From Desulfovibrio sp. (lineage in GTDB: Bacteria; Desulfobacterota; Desulfovibrionia; Desulfovibrionales; Desulfovibrionaceae): DNA of 64,000 nt. Position numbers and translations under genes: made by a program. A model generated the notes under the pieces. It was not told the DNA's origin, made no database searches, and saw only the letters and a program-made list of their open reading frames with translations. Numbering within the stretch: the stretch's first letter is position 1; the number at the start of each line of letters is the position of its first letter. The stretch lies in the NCBI RefSeq assembly GCF_034006445.1, contig NZ_JAVESS010000001.1:310001-374000 (forward strand). Reading direction: 5' to 3'. This document shows positions 8,907 to 17,918 of this stretch, one piece after another.

Positions 8907-9734
8907 TCAGCGCCGGATGAATGCGTGGTGCGTTTCCATTAAGGTATTCACCACAATGATTGAAAAAAGACACAGTATAAAAATGAAAACAGCCAGCTGT
9001 GCGGGTTTGCGGCCGCGCCAGCCCTTGGTAAGCCTGTTGTTGAACAGCACGGAAAACAGCAGCCAGATAACAATGCTGATGACTTCCTTGGGATCGCCCG
9101 TCACCGTGGCTCCAAAAACAGGCTTGGCCCATATGAGGCCGGAAACGATGCCGAGCGTATACAGGGGATAGGCCACAATGGTGGCAAAGGCGTTGATTTT
9201 GTCAAGCATGGCAAGGGCGGGCATGTCCTGCCAGAAGCCCTTCATGTACTGCTTGCTCTTGATGCGGCCCTCAAGAAAAAGAAAAAGGGATCCGGCCGCA
9301 AAAGCCAGGGCCATGAGGGCAAGACTGAGAAAGAGCGAAGCTATATGCAGGGCATAAAAGGGCGCTTTGAGGTAGGGCGGCACCTGAACCACAGCCTGAA
9401 GATAGGGCGCGGACATGGCAAAGAGCATGAGCCCCAGCGGCGAGGCAAAAATAAGAGAGGCCTCCTGCTTGAACTTGCTCCAGGCGGCAAGGCCGCACAG
9501 GACCACAAACCAGGCCATAAGCTGCAGATAGGCGCCAAGGCTCAATCCGTCCGGCAATGACTTGTGAAAGCCCATGGCCAGGCCGATGGTCTGAAAAATG
9601 AAGCCAGCGGCGGCAAGGTAACAGCAGGTACGCCGCCAGAAAGGGCTGCGCGCCATCATGCCCGCAATGCCGGACACGCTTGCCAGCCCATAGAGCAGCA
9701 GGGTGACGCCGGTTGAAAACTCAGGGGAGATCAT
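8907..9734 (-). CDS. HemX/CcsA-type cytochrome c assembly membrane protein
   Basis: 275 aa, about eight hydrophobic segments. The region around PPYLKAPFYALHIASLFLSL carries the conserved His of CcsA/HemX proteins and a second His lies near the C-terminus. Homologues next to hemA are called HemX and influence HemA level or take part in haem delivery for cytochrome c; which applies here cannot be told. The start overlaps the sirC 3' end by 14 bases, so the two are coupled. Confidence 0.85.
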   Translation of the reverse strand: MISPEFSTGVTLLLYGLASVSGIAGMMARSPFWRRTCCYLAAAGFIFQTIGLAMGFHKSLPDGLSLGAYLQLMAWFVVLCGLAAWSKFKQEASLIFASPLGLMLFAMSAPYLQAVVQVPPYLKAPFYALHIASLFLSLALMALAFAAGSLFLFLEGRIKSKQYMKGFWQDMPALAMLDKINAFATIVAYPLYTLGIVSGLIWAKPVFGATVTGDPKEVISIVIWLLFSVLFNNRLTKGWRGRKPAQLAVFIFILCLFSIIVVNTLMETHHAFIRR

Positions 9735-10446
9735 AAAGTAACTCCGCTATATGAACGTGCAATTCCGCTGGCAGTTCCGCCAGCAGGCACTGTCGGCAGC
9801 TCTCAATATCACCGGCTTCAAGCCACTGCTGAAGCGGGGAGACTGCCAAACTTCGGAACAACTGCGTATTCTGCCCTGTCTCGACGCCCAAGGCAAGAAC
9901 CAGAGGACGCAACCTGCCCATAAGGGTCGCCATGCGGGCACGGGGGGCCAGCCATTGAGCCAGTTCGTCTTTCCAGCGCCTGGCCAGGGCAGGGCTTGCG
10001 CCGCCTGTGGACAGGGCCGCGGCAAGGGGAGCGCAACGGGCCACAGCAGGAACCTGAAAATTTCCTTCTTCCGGCGTGCTGGCGCAGTTGCACAGTACGC
10101 CCAGGCTGCGGCACATGGCCGCAATGCGCCGGTTTTCATCCGCATCGCCTGTGGCGGCAAACACCAGGGTTTTACCGCGTATGTCGTCCGCCGTGCAGGT
10201 TCGGCGCTCAAAGCGTACACGCTCATCCCGCAGCATATCTTGCAGGGCAGCGTCGTGCGCTGGCGGATCGTTGCGCTCCAGCACCAGAACCAATGCCGGA
10301 TCGCAGGCCAGAAGGCCAGACAGTTTTCGCTGCCCGACCTGTCCCAGTCCGACCAGCAGGCAATCCAGCCCGTTGAGGCTGAGAAAGAGCGGATACATGG
10401 GAGGTTTTGGCGCGAAAGTTTCCATAGGGGGTCCGGTGTGCGTCAT
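9721..10446 (-). CDS. Precorrin-2 dehydrogenase/ferrochelatase-like (sirohaem synthase N-terminal type)
   Basis: 241 aa from the ATG at 10446; the frame is open further upstream but that part overlaps the divergent gene's leader and is not conserved in character. After MYPLFLSLNGLDCLLVGLGQVGQRKL (Rossmann NAD site) come the FAATGDADENRRIA and NCASTPEEGNFQVPA blocks of the SirC/Met8/CysG-B fold, then a helical C-terminal dimer domain. It oxidises precorrin-2 to sirohydrochlorin and may insert iron. Sirohaem is needed for dissimilatory sulfite reductase. A start at 10425 is also possible. Confidence 0.85.
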   Translation of the reverse strand: MTHTGPPMETFAPKPPMYPLFLSLNGLDCLLVGLGQVGQRKLSGLLACDPALVLVLERNDPPAHDAALQDMLRDERVRFERRTCTADDIRGKTLVFAATGDADENRRIAAMCRSLGVLCNCASTPEEGNFQVPAVARCAPLAAALSTGGASPALARRWKDELAQWLAPRARMATLMGRLRPLVLALGVETGQNTQLFRSLAVSPLQQWLEAGDIESCRQCLLAELPAELHVHIAELLYDLP

Positions 10447-10642
10447 GCTGCAAATATACGGAATACCGTATTGTACAGAAGCTGGCGGTTTTTGCAAAGT
10501 CCCCCGCGCTTGCTTCCGTTCGCCTATTGCCGTACCTTCCCCATATTGATTGATTTTGGCTGCGGGCGCGGCAATGCCGCTGTTCACTGCAGGGGCAGCC
10601 CGGCGACAAATCGGGCGACAAATCGCAAAATCAGGAAGGGGC

Positions 10643-11920
10643 ATGGCGACATTTTTGGTCATTCAGGCGGCACGCTTTGGCGATGTGGTGCAAACCGGGC
10701 GCTTGCTGCGCACCCTTGCGCGGCGTGGCCAGGTGCATCTGGCTGTTGATGCTGGCCTGTCTGCCCTTGCGCGCCAGATCTACCCGTTTGCCACAGTGCA
10801 CGGTCTTGCTTTGCACGGCTGTCAGGAACATGAAATTCTGGAAAAAAATATCCGGGTTCTGGCAGGCTGGCGCGGCATGGAGTTCACTGCCGTATACAAT
10901 TGCAATTTTTCCGGCCTGACGGCGGCTCTGTGCCGTATGTTCGCGCCAGAGACTGTTGTGGGCTACAGGCCTGCTGCCGAAGGCATATGGCGCTCCCCGT
11001 GGGCCAGGATGGCCTTTAAGTTGAGCGGCCAGCGCGTGCTTTCATCGCTGAATCTTGTGGATTTTTGGGGCCATTTCGCCCATGACCCTTTGCCGCCAGC
11101 CGAGGTTAATCCCGTGGCCGCCCCTGGCGGGCAGGGGATAGGCGTGGTGCTGGCCGGACGCGAATCCCGCCGTTCTTTGCCTGCGCCCCTGCTGGCTGAC
11201 GTGGTGCGCACGGCTTTTTCCTCCATGGGTGGGCCAAAAGTGCGCCTGCTTGGCTCCAGTGCGGAAAAAAACGTGGCGCGCAAACTGCAACGGCTGTTGC
11301 CGTCCAAGATGCTCGACAGGGTGGAAGACCTCAGCGGCAAAACCGACTGGCCGGGCCTTGTTGACGCGGTCAGCGGGCTGGACGCCCTGATAACGCCGGA
11401 TACGGGCAGCATGCACCTGGCCGCGCGCCTTGGCGTGCCTGTTCTGGCCTTTTTTCTGTCTTCAGCCTTTGCGCATGAAACAGGGCCGTACGGGCCGGGG
11501 CATTTTGTCTGGCAGGCCGAACGGCATTGCGCCCCGTGTCTGGAATCGGCCCCATGCCCATATGACACGGCCTGTCTTGAGCCTTTTCGCAGTCAGGCCC
11601 TGCTGCGCTCCTTGACGCTGGCCCTGACCGAAGGAACGGAACGGGCGACTTTGCCCGAAGGTTTGCAGCTGTGGCGCAGCCGCGTGGATTCTCTTGGCAC
11701 AGTGCTGCATCTTGTGGCCGGGACCGACAGGCATGCGGCCAGACGTGCACAGGTGCGGGAATTTCTGGCCTCATATCTGAATGTGCCCTTTGTGTCGTCA
11801 GCAGACGACGCTGAGGGCATGACTATTTCTGGGGAGGCCAATTCTGGTCATGCCTGGCTGTTTGACGAATGGTTGTGCCGTGATACGGATTGGATGCTGC
11901 CGCCCGGCAGATACTGCTGA
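10643..11920 (+). CDS. Glycosyltransferase family 9 (heptosyltransferase-like)
   Basis: 425 aa. Chosen start ATG 10643 is preceded by AGGAAGGGG and begins MATFLVIQAARFGDVVQTGRLL, the typical GT9 N-terminus. The C-terminal nucleotide-sugar site shows LITPDTGSMHLAARLGVPVLAFF followed by a GPYGPGHFVWQ loop and a cysteine-rich CAPCLESAPC segment, as in Desulfovibrio GT9 proteins. GT9 enzymes add heptose or related sugars to LPS core. A gene for a second glycosyltransferase follows after 16 bases, so both probably act on the same glycan. Confidence 0.85.
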   Translation: MATFLVIQAARFGDVVQTGRLLRTLARRGQVHLAVDAGLSALARQIYPFATVHGLALHGCQEHEILEKNIRVLAGWRGMEFTAVYNCNFSGLTAALCRMFAPETVVGYRPAAEGIWRSPWARMAFKLSGQRVLSSLNLVDFWGHFAHDPLPPAEVNPVAAPGGQGIGVVLAGRESRRSLPAPLLADVVRTAFSSMGGPKVRLLGSSAEKNVARKLQRLLPSKMLDRVEDLSGKTDWPGLVDAVSGLDALITPDTGSMHLAARLGVPVLAFFLSSAFAHETGPYGPGHFVWQAERHCAPCLESAPCPYDTACLEPFRSQALLRSLTLALTEGTERATLPEGLQLWRSRVDSLGTVLHLVAGTDRHAARRAQVREFLASYLNVPFVSSADDAEGMTISGEANSGHAWLFDEWLCRDTDWMLPPGRYC

Positions 11921-11936
11921 TGTGGAGAATATGTTC

Positions 11937-13271
11937 ATGACCTTTGCCCCTCTGAGAATTCTTGTGGTTTTGCCGATGTATGGCGGTTCCTTGCCCATAG
12001 GCAGGTACTGCGCACGCGCCCTGGAAGAGATGGGGCACAGCGTGCGGACTTTCGAGGCTCCACTCATGTATCCGGCTTTTACGGGACTGCAGGGGCTTGA
12101 GCTGCCTCCGGCCCAGACCGCGCAACTGGAGAATTCCTTTCTTCAGGTTGTGGCCCAGGCCATATGGGCGCAGGTGCAGGCGCAGGAGCCGCATCTGGTT
12201 CTGGCCATGGCCCAGGCTCCCATGGGGCGCAGCCTTCTCCAGCGCTTGCGGCGGGCAGGGGTGCGCACGGCCATGTGGTTTGTCGAAGACCATGAGATTT
12301 TTCAATACTGGCGCGCCTACGCCCCCCTGTATGATGCCTTTGGCGTTATCCAGAAGCAGCCTTTCCTTGATATGCTGGCCGAGACAGGTCAGACCAACGC
12401 GCTCTATCTGCCCATGGCCGCGCATCCGGATTTTCATAAGCCAGTGGCTCTCAGCCCTGAAGAACAGCGGGAGTATGGCGCGGATATCGGGTTTTTGGGT
12501 GCTGGCTATCCCAATCGGCGGTTGGCCTTCAGGCCCTTGCTGGGCCGCAATTTCAAAATCTGGGGTTCTGACTGGGAAGGCGAAAATCTGCTGGCCGCGC
12601 ATGTGCAGCGAGGCGGCGCACGCATCGGGGAAGAGGAAAGCGTAAAAATCTATAATGCCACCAAGGTGAACCTCAATCTGCATTCCAGCCTGCATACCAC
12701 AGAGCTTGTAAGTCAGGGCGATTTTGTCAATCCGCGCACCTTCGAACTGGCAGCCATGAACGCTTTTCAGCTTGTGGACCAACGCAGTTTGCTGGCTGAC
12801 CTTTTTGCCCCCGATGAACTGGCGACCTTTTCCACCACTGAAGAGCTGTATGCCAAGCTTGACTATTTTCTCGCGCATCCCGAAGCGCGGAGCGCATATG
12901 CCGCAAGGGCGCAACAACGGGTGTTGCGTGAGCACACCTATCAGCAGCGCATGCAGCGCCTGCTGGATTATATGGCCGAGCGTCTTGGCCCCTGGGCCGA
13001 TGGCGGGAACGGAGCACACGCGCACGAAAACGCGGACGGGCAAAATGCCGCATCCGGCTCCCCGGAGCTGCCATTGCCCAAGGGATTGACGCCGGAACTG
13101 TCGGCGGAACTGAACTCTGCCATGGCCAGCACAGTGGAGCGCCTGGGGCTTGGCCCCCATGCGGATTTTGACCATGTTGCCGCAGCACTGAGAGCACGAT
13201 CCGGCGTGCTTGATGAAATCGAAACCTGCTTGCTGTTCCTGGACGAATGGCGCAAGCAGTACGCAAAATAA
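11937..13271 (+). CDS. CgeB-like glycosyltransferase
   Basis: 444 aa from ATG 11937, which GGAG at 11924-11927 serves at 9-base spacing; an in-frame ATG at 11931 is less well spaced. N-terminal half: LRILVVLPMYGGSLPIGRYCARALEEMGH, then WFVEDHEIFQYW. C-terminal half: NATKVNLNLHSS, VNPRTFELAAMNAFQLVDQR and a helix after YAARAQQRVLREHTYQQRM, matching DUF3880/CgeB-type GT-B enzymes. These often glycosylate surface structures such as flagellin in this group; the acceptor here is unknown. The tail after ~residue 345 is variable. Confidence 0.75.
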   Translation: MTFAPLRILVVLPMYGGSLPIGRYCARALEEMGHSVRTFEAPLMYPAFTGLQGLELPPAQTAQLENSFLQVVAQAIWAQVQAQEPHLVLAMAQAPMGRSLLQRLRRAGVRTAMWFVEDHEIFQYWRAYAPLYDAFGVIQKQPFLDMLAETGQTNALYLPMAAHPDFHKPVALSPEEQREYGADIGFLGAGYPNRRLAFRPLLGRNFKIWGSDWEGENLLAAHVQRGGARIGEEESVKIYNATKVNLNLHSSLHTTELVSQGDFVNPRTFELAAMNAFQLVDQRSLLADLFAPDELATFSTTEELYAKLDYFLAHPEARSAYAARAQQRVLREHTYQQRMQRLLDYMAERLGPWADGGNGAHAHENADGQNAASGSPELPLPKGLTPELSAELNSAMASTVERLGLGPHADFDHVAAALRARSGVLDEIETCLLFLDEWRKQYAK

Positions 13272-13293
13272 GTAATTATGGTTTGAAATGTTT

Positions 13294-13365
13294 GTGGGGG
13301 AGGGATGCTTTGTAGTGGAGAAAGGCCCTGTGAGGGAGGGATATTTTGTAGGGGAGAAAGGCTCT
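13294..13365. repeat. 36-bp tandem repeat (two units plus partial)
   Basis: Units 13294-13329 and 13330-13365 share the pattern GTGRGGGAGGGAT...TTTGTAGKGGAGAAAGGCYCT, and a third partial unit runs into repeat B at 13366. It lies directly after the glycosyltransferase stop and appears to be a local amplification of one arm of repeat B. No coding role. The surrounding 13272-13649 gap otherwise contains only repeat B and a terminator. Confidence 0.6.
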
Positions 13366-13423
13366 GTGGGGGAGGGACCCTTTTGCAAAAGGGTCTCCTC
13401 CCCCACGCCCCCACCCCCTAAAA
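13366..13423 (-). repeat. G-rich hairpin repeat B, copy 2 (reverse)
   Basis: Reverse-oriented copy of 5747-5804, with the core GGGACCCTTTTGCAAAAGGGTCTCC and the CCCCCACCCCCTAAAA end. It again lies between convergent transcription units. Confidence 0.65.
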
Positions 13424-13466
13424 CTCTTGGTATGATGTATCTGACTCAAAAGTTGCTGCTCTGGCC

Positions 13467-13509
13467 TTCACACAAAAAAACCCGCGCAAGGCGGGTTTTT
13501 TTGTGTGAA
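13467..13509. terminator. Bidirectional rho-independent terminator
   Basis: Perfect 19-bp stem (left arm 13467-13485, right arm 13491-13509) around a GCAAG loop, with seven A on one side and seven T on the other within the stem. It serves the converging glycosyltransferase (+) and membrane-protein (-) genes. Confidence 0.85.
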
Positions 13510-13649
13510 AGCAGAAAAGGCTGTGTGGTGTCACGCCGTGCTGCAAAACCGTCCCCGTTATTGGCCAGAACCAGCCATGTCCGGTGAGGGCCAGTCAGAC
13601 CCGGTCAGAAAAGGTGAGAACCGGGCGCGGGCGTGGCAACAGGCGTCAG

Positions 13650-14786
13650 CTATTCGGGGCTTTTTTGCGGAGCGGGTTGGGGTTTTGCCTGTTGGTCCGC
13701 TTCGGGCGCAGTTTGTGGTGCTGTTTGCGGCGAGGGTGGCAATTCTCTTTCCTCCAGAGGGGCGATAATCATTTCCTGGAGCGTCCGGGGTGCTGGAGAT
13801 GACAGGCTTGTGGCCTGAGAATAATAGGGCAGCATGAAGGCCACGGCCATGATCAGGGCCACCAGCAGGGTGAACTTGTGGCGCATGGGCGCGGCGCTGC
13901 GGGCCACAACTGTCCACAGGATCAGGGGAACAAGCCACACCAGCACCTTGGCGCTTTCGCGCAGGGCATTTTCAGTGGTGAAAACGCCGCCCTGCCATGC
14001 CTGCTGTATTTCAGCCACTGTCGAAGCAAGAAAGATCAGCCAGAAGACGGCCCAGGCATTGCGGGCCCATACGGCGCACCAGGGCACCATGGTATTGTAG
14101 TGGTCGCGTCCGAAATCGTCGCGCTGGCGGCGCAGGGTCAGCCACATGGCGCCGCTGGCTGCCGCCATGGCCAGAATCAGGGGCAGGGTCCAGTATAAGG
14201 AGCGCCAGAAAGGCGAAAGCCAGCCGGGAAAGAAAATGTCGCCCAGGGTAATGGAGGTGGCGTCAGGGCTGGTATAGGCGTTTATCATGCGGGCGGAACT
14301 CAGGGCGACAACCACGGCGATGCAGCCTTGCACGCTGCTGATCATGCCCATGACCACATGCAGGATCGGAACCTTCACAAGAAATTTCCATAAGGCGAAG
14401 TAAAGGCTGCTGACCAGTACGGCAATCCCCAGCATAATCCAGCTCAGTTCCACCATGAAGTCGGGCAGGGAGTCGGGGGTGTAGGAACCCTGAGCGAAAA
14501 ACAGCCATACGCGCCCTGCCACCAGCAGAACCCAGCCCAGAACCATTGCCAGTTGGGCCAGTTGGCGCGCGCATTTATCATAGGAGGAGCGCTTGCGGGT
14601 TATGGACAATATCCGTGCAGTGGCCGATATGAAGCCAAGTCCCGCAAAGGCCAGCAAGGCGGCCAGAGCCAGGGTTACGCACAGGGAATCAAGGCCTGTC
14701 TGCATAAAGGGGCAGGTCTGCATCCATTGACGCGGCAGCTCCATCCATGCGGATAGCTGAACCAATACATCCTGAAGAAAGTTCAT
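13650..14786 (-). CDS. Polytopic membrane protein of unknown function
   Basis: 378 aa with about eight hydrophobic segments (for example LALAALLAFAGLGFISA, LAMVLGWVLLVAG, IMLGIAVLVSSLYFAL, LLVALIMAVAFML) and a cytosolic or periplasmic Pro/Gln/Ala-rich tail (PQTAPQTAPEADQQ). I do not recognise the family; the pattern of long helices with aromatic loops loosely resembles respiratory membrane subunits, but no haem-ligand pattern is convincing. The ATG overlaps the stop of a 16-codon upstream ORF (ATGA), suggesting translational coupling. Confidence 0.7.
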   Translation of the reverse strand: MNFLQDVLVQLSAWMELPRQWMQTCPFMQTGLDSLCVTLALAALLAFAGLGFISATARILSITRKRSSYDKCARQLAQLAMVLGWVLLVAGRVWLFFAQGSYTPDSLPDFMVELSWIMLGIAVLVSSLYFALWKFLVKVPILHVVMGMISSVQGCIAVVVALSSARMINAYTSPDATSITLGDIFFPGWLSPFWRSLYWTLPLILAMAAASGAMWLTLRRQRDDFGRDHYNTMVPWCAVWARNAWAVFWLIFLASTVAEIQQAWQGGVFTTENALRESAKVLVWLVPLILWTVVARSAAPMRHKFTLLVALIMAVAFMLPYYSQATSLSSPAPRTLQEMIIAPLEERELPPSPQTAPQTAPEADQQAKPQPAPQKSPE

Positions 14787-14833
14787 CGGGCGCCGCCTGT
14801 GGCAGGGCGTGGCTTCAGAACAGAAACACTCAT
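14783..14833 (-). CDS. Possible 16-aa leader peptide ORF
   Basis: ATG at 14833 is preceded at good spacing by AAGGAG and encodes a 16-residue basic peptide (MSVSVLKPRPATGGAR) whose TGA overlaps the ATG of the membrane-protein gene. The ribosome-binding site and exact ATGA coupling are seen; that it is translated is inference. It could simply be the translation-initiation device for the downstream gene. Confidence 0.35.
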   Translation of the reverse strand: MSVSVLKPRPATGGAR

Positions 14834-14982
14834 GGTTGCTCCTTATAATCTTGCGCTGGCTTGGGAAAGTACGCTATGGTCGATAAAATGCGTTCAAGCC
14901 TGTATTTGCCTTAAAAAAGCCGGGGCCGCAAGGGTTCTTGATATATGCCCGGGCTTGGGGCAAAATTATTGCGGGAGACGTT

Positions 14983-16572
14983 ATGAATAAACTTTTTGCT
15001 GTACCTCTGGCTTGCGTGCTTTTGTCCACGGGTTGCGCTTCAACAGCGCAACTGCGCCATGTGGAAGGTAAAGAAACGGCCAACCAGAAGACCCTGCGCG
15101 AAACCGATCAGCGTTTGAATGCTCTGGAGCAGAGCGTGGCCACTCTGGACAGCCAGGTGGCCCAGCTCAAAAACAGAACATTTGAAGTGCGCACCCGTGG
15201 CGGCCAGAAGACCAGCATGACTGTCGTTCCCATCCTGCCACCTGCCCCGGTGAAGCCGGTGCCGTCGGCGGCAGCGGGCGCATCGTCGGACTCCCCTGGC
15301 GCGACAGGCGCGGCCCCGGCCTCTGAACCGGCTGGCCAACGTCCGCCGGATGTGGCGCTGGGACATAACGGCCCCTCGGTCGTGACTGCTCCGCCAGTCG
15401 CAGCCCCGGCGGCCCAGGCAGCCCCGCCAGTCACAGTCCCGCCAGTCGCAGCTTCGGCAGGATCTTCCGGCGCAGCCCCCCTGGCGGCAGAACCAGCGCC
15501 TTCTTCCGCAAAGACGAGTGAAAAAACGCCCGCCGCCAAGGGCAAGGAAACACCGCCCGCCGCCGTTGCGCCTGAAACTGCCAGCGGCCCCAAGGGGCGG
15601 GTTATCGATCCTGCGGCTCCGCCACGTTCTTTTCCCCAGGACTCCACCTCTACTTCGGTGACTGCAAATGGAGCCGTCGCCAGCCCTGCCGTCGCCAGCC
15701 CTGCCGCTGCCAGTCCTGCCGCTGCCAATCCTTCTCAGGGTAAGGCCGCCACGGCTGGCCCTCATGGGCAGGTCGGCACATCAAATAAAACTTCTCAGCC
15801 TGCCAGTGGGGCGGGAACGCCTAGTGTGGGCCTGCCGCCTGTGGCAGCCCCGGAACCCGTGGTGCCGCCTGCTGTCAGTCCGACAAATTTTGCAAGCCAA
15901 GGGACGAATCAGCCCACCGTGCCCGCCAGCCCCGCCAGCTCTGGCAAGGGCGCTCCGGCAGGTGGCAATGCGGCAGTTCCCGTGCCCTCCTTGCCACCTT
16001 CAGAGCTAGCTTTGCCGCCGGAATATCCCGGCCTGCCCCCTGTGGAAGCAGCAGGTGCTGCCACGCCAACGGTCACATCCGCTCCCGCAGTACGGGCGGC
16101 TGCTCCTGCTGCCCAGACTGCTCCGACGGCCCCGGCAAAATCTTCGCCTTCTGCCGCTGCCGCGCCCCAAGCCGCCACACAGCAAGTCGCCAAGCCTGCG
16201 AAGAATGAAAAAGCTGCCTATGATGCGGCCCTTAAATTCATGACGTCCGGGCGCTCTGCCGAGGGCATAACCCGGTTCGAAGGCTTCCTTCAGGAATACC
16301 CGCAGGGCGTGTATGCGGCCAATGCCGAATACTGGATTGGCGAGGGTTTGTATGCGCAGGGCAACTATCAGGAAGCGCTGAACCAGTTCCGCAAGGTTGA
16401 CGCATCCTATCCGCAGCACCACAAAAATGCCGATGCCCTGCTTAAAACCGGCATGTGCCTGAGCCGTCTTGGCGACAAGACGGCGGCCGCCGAGGCATAC
16501 AAACAGTTGCTGGCGCGCTTCCCCAACTCCGAGGCCGCCCGGATCGCCCGGTCACGCGGACTGGCCCGCTAG
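14983..16572 (+). CDS. CpoB/YbgF-like lipoprotein with long Pro/Ala-rich linker
   Basis: 529 aa from ATG 14983 (GGGAG upstream). The N-terminal signal ends in a lipobox LLSTGC, giving a lipidated Cys near residue 18. A short coiled coil follows (residues ~25-65, heptads around LRETDQRLNALEQSVATLDSQVAQL), then ~330 residues rich in Pro, Ala and Ser, then a C-terminal TPR domain (YDAALKFMTSGRSAEGITRF, YPQGVYAANAEYWIGEGLYAQGNY) typical of CpoB/YbgF. Such proteins coordinate peptidoglycan synthesis with Tol-Pal constriction. No tol genes are adjacent; dprA follows after 2 bases. The linker is far longer than in the usual ~260-aa family members. Confidence 0.8.
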   Translation: MNKLFAVPLACVLLSTGCASTAQLRHVEGKETANQKTLRETDQRLNALEQSVATLDSQVAQLKNRTFEVRTRGGQKTSMTVVPILPPAPVKPVPSAAAGASSDSPGATGAAPASEPAGQRPPDVALGHNGPSVVTAPPVAAPAAQAAPPVTVPPVAASAGSSGAAPLAAEPAPSSAKTSEKTPAAKGKETPPAAVAPETASGPKGRVIDPAAPPRSFPQDSTSTSVTANGAVASPAVASPAAASPAAANPSQGKAATAGPHGQVGTSNKTSQPASGAGTPSVGLPPVAAPEPVVPPAVSPTNFASQGTNQPTVPASPASSGKGAPAGGNAAVPVPSLPPSELALPPEYPGLPPVEAAGAATPTVTSAPAVRAAAPAAQTAPTAPAKSSPSAAAAPQAATQQVAKPAKNEKAAYDAALKFMTSGRSAEGITRFEGFLQEYPQGVYAANAEYWIGEGLYAQGNYQEALNQFRKVDASYPQHHKNADALLKTGMCLSRLGDKTAAAEAYKQLLARFPNSEAARIARSRGLAR

Positions 16573-16574
16573 TC

Positions 16575-17918
16575 ATGTCCCAAGGGCTGTCCTGGGCCGA
16601 AATGGGCGAAGAGGCCCGTACCGAATACTGGGCCAGCCTGGCTCTGCGGCACTGCACCGGGCTTGGGGCCCGATCATGCGCGCGGCTTTTGCGTACGTTC
16701 GGTTCAGCCTACGCCGCGGTACAGTCCCGGCAGCGCTGGCGTGAAGCAGGGCTTACCCAGAAGCAGTCGGCCGAAATGGCCACCGGCTCATGGCGCGTTA
16801 CGGCTCGGCAGGAGTGGGACAGCGTGCGCGACATTGACGCCGCTATCCTGTTATGGACAGACCCCCTGTACCCGGCCCCGCTGCGGCAACTGCCGGACGC
16901 TCCCGTATTGCTGTACTGCCAGGGAGAAATGTCGCTCTTGCAGGCTCCGGCTTTTGCCATCGTGGGTTCGCGTCGATCTACGGAACACGGCAGAACCGTG
17001 GCGGCCCATATGGCCCGGTGTCTGTCGTCCTGCGGGGTGACTATTGTATCGGGTATGGCGCTGGGCATTGACAGGGTGGCCCATGAGGCAGCTCTGGCCC
17101 GCATCGGACGCAGTATTGGCGTACTCGGCACAGGCATTGACGTCATGTACCCACGGGGAAACAGGGGCGTTTTTGACGCCATGCGGGAGCATGGTCTGCT
17201 GATTTCAGAATTTATGCCCGGGGCGCTGCCCTTGCCCGAACATTTCCCTGTGCGCAACCGAATTATCAGCGGTCTTGCCCTTGGCGTTCTGGTGGTGGAA
17301 GCCGCCAGCCGTTCCGGCAGCCTCATTACAGCCCGCCTGGCACTGGAGCAAAACCGTGAGGTTTACGCAGTGCCCGGCCCGGCGCTGGATTCGCACTGCC
17401 TGGGCTGTCAGGATCTGGTACGGCAGGGTGCGCGCCCTGTGTTCAGCGCCGAGGACGTGTTGCGCGATCTGGCGGATCAGCTTCGGCCGTATGGCATCAG
17501 TCAGGCAAGCCTGAGCGAAGAGGAAAAATCCGTGCAGGATCAGGATGACGGCGCTGACCAGGCCGTGATCAAAAGAGAGGCCGTGATCAAAAGAGAGATC
17601 GCGGGCACGGGCGAGGCCGCCACGGACAGTCGCCGCGTGCGCACAGACGTAAGTACACAGAAGGACGAAGCCATAAAGGCTGACGACCAGCCTTTACAGC
17701 AGGATCTGCCCCCGTTGGACGCCGCCGAACAGCTTGCGCCCTCGGAGCGCAGGGCGCTTCTGCTGGACTGCCTGCGCCAGAAAGGCCCCATGCAGGCTGA
17801 TGATCTGGCCTGCACCCTTGCCATGCCGGTGTCAGAGATGAATGCCATGCTTGTGGGGCTTGAGATGCTTGGGCAGGTGCGCAGACTGCCGGGAGCCCGG
17901 TATGAGGCCGGAGTATGA
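16575..17918 (+). CDS. dprA: DNA-processing protein DprA
   Basis: 447 aa. Start ATG 16575, two bases after the preceding stop. The extended Rossmann fold carries FAIVGSRRSTEHGRTVA, VTIVSGMALGIDRVAH, GVLGTGIDVMYPRGNRGVF and PLPEHFPVRNRIISGL, the DprA/Smf signature. The C-terminus (after a ~70-residue acidic linker containing a duplicated VIKRE segment) is a winged-helix domain (SERRALLLDCLRQKG). DprA loads RecA on incoming single strands during transformation. It is coupled to xerC by ATGA. Confidence 0.94.
   Translation: MSQGLSWAEMGEEARTEYWASLALRHCTGLGARSCARLLRTFGSAYAAVQSRQRWREAGLTQKQSAEMATGSWRVTARQEWDSVRDIDAAILLWTDPLYPAPLRQLPDAPVLLYCQGEMSLLQAPAFAIVGSRRSTEHGRTVAAHMARCLSSCGVTIVSGMALGIDRVAHEAALARIGRSIGVLGTGIDVMYPRGNRGVFDAMREHGLLISEFMPGALPLPEHFPVRNRIISGLALGVLVVEAASRSGSLITARLALEQNREVYAVPGPALDSHCLGCQDLVRQGARPVFSAEDVLRDLADQLRPYGISQASLSEEEKSVQDQDDGADQAVIKREAVIKREIAGTGEAATDSRRVRTDVSTQKDEAIKADDQPLQQDLPPLDAAEQLAPSERRALLLDCLRQKGPMQADDLACTLAMPVSEMNAMLVGLEMLGQVRRLPGARYEAGV

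Noticed and set aside
13294..13365. Short repeats considered as a CRISPR array
   Set aside because: Units are directly adjacent with no spacers and no cas genes exist in the window.
11823..13406. 527-codon minus frame over the CgeB-like gene
   Set aside because: Lies opposite a well-supported glycosyltransferase and its N-terminus is translated repeat B (MGEETLLQKGPSPTEPF type), not a real protein.
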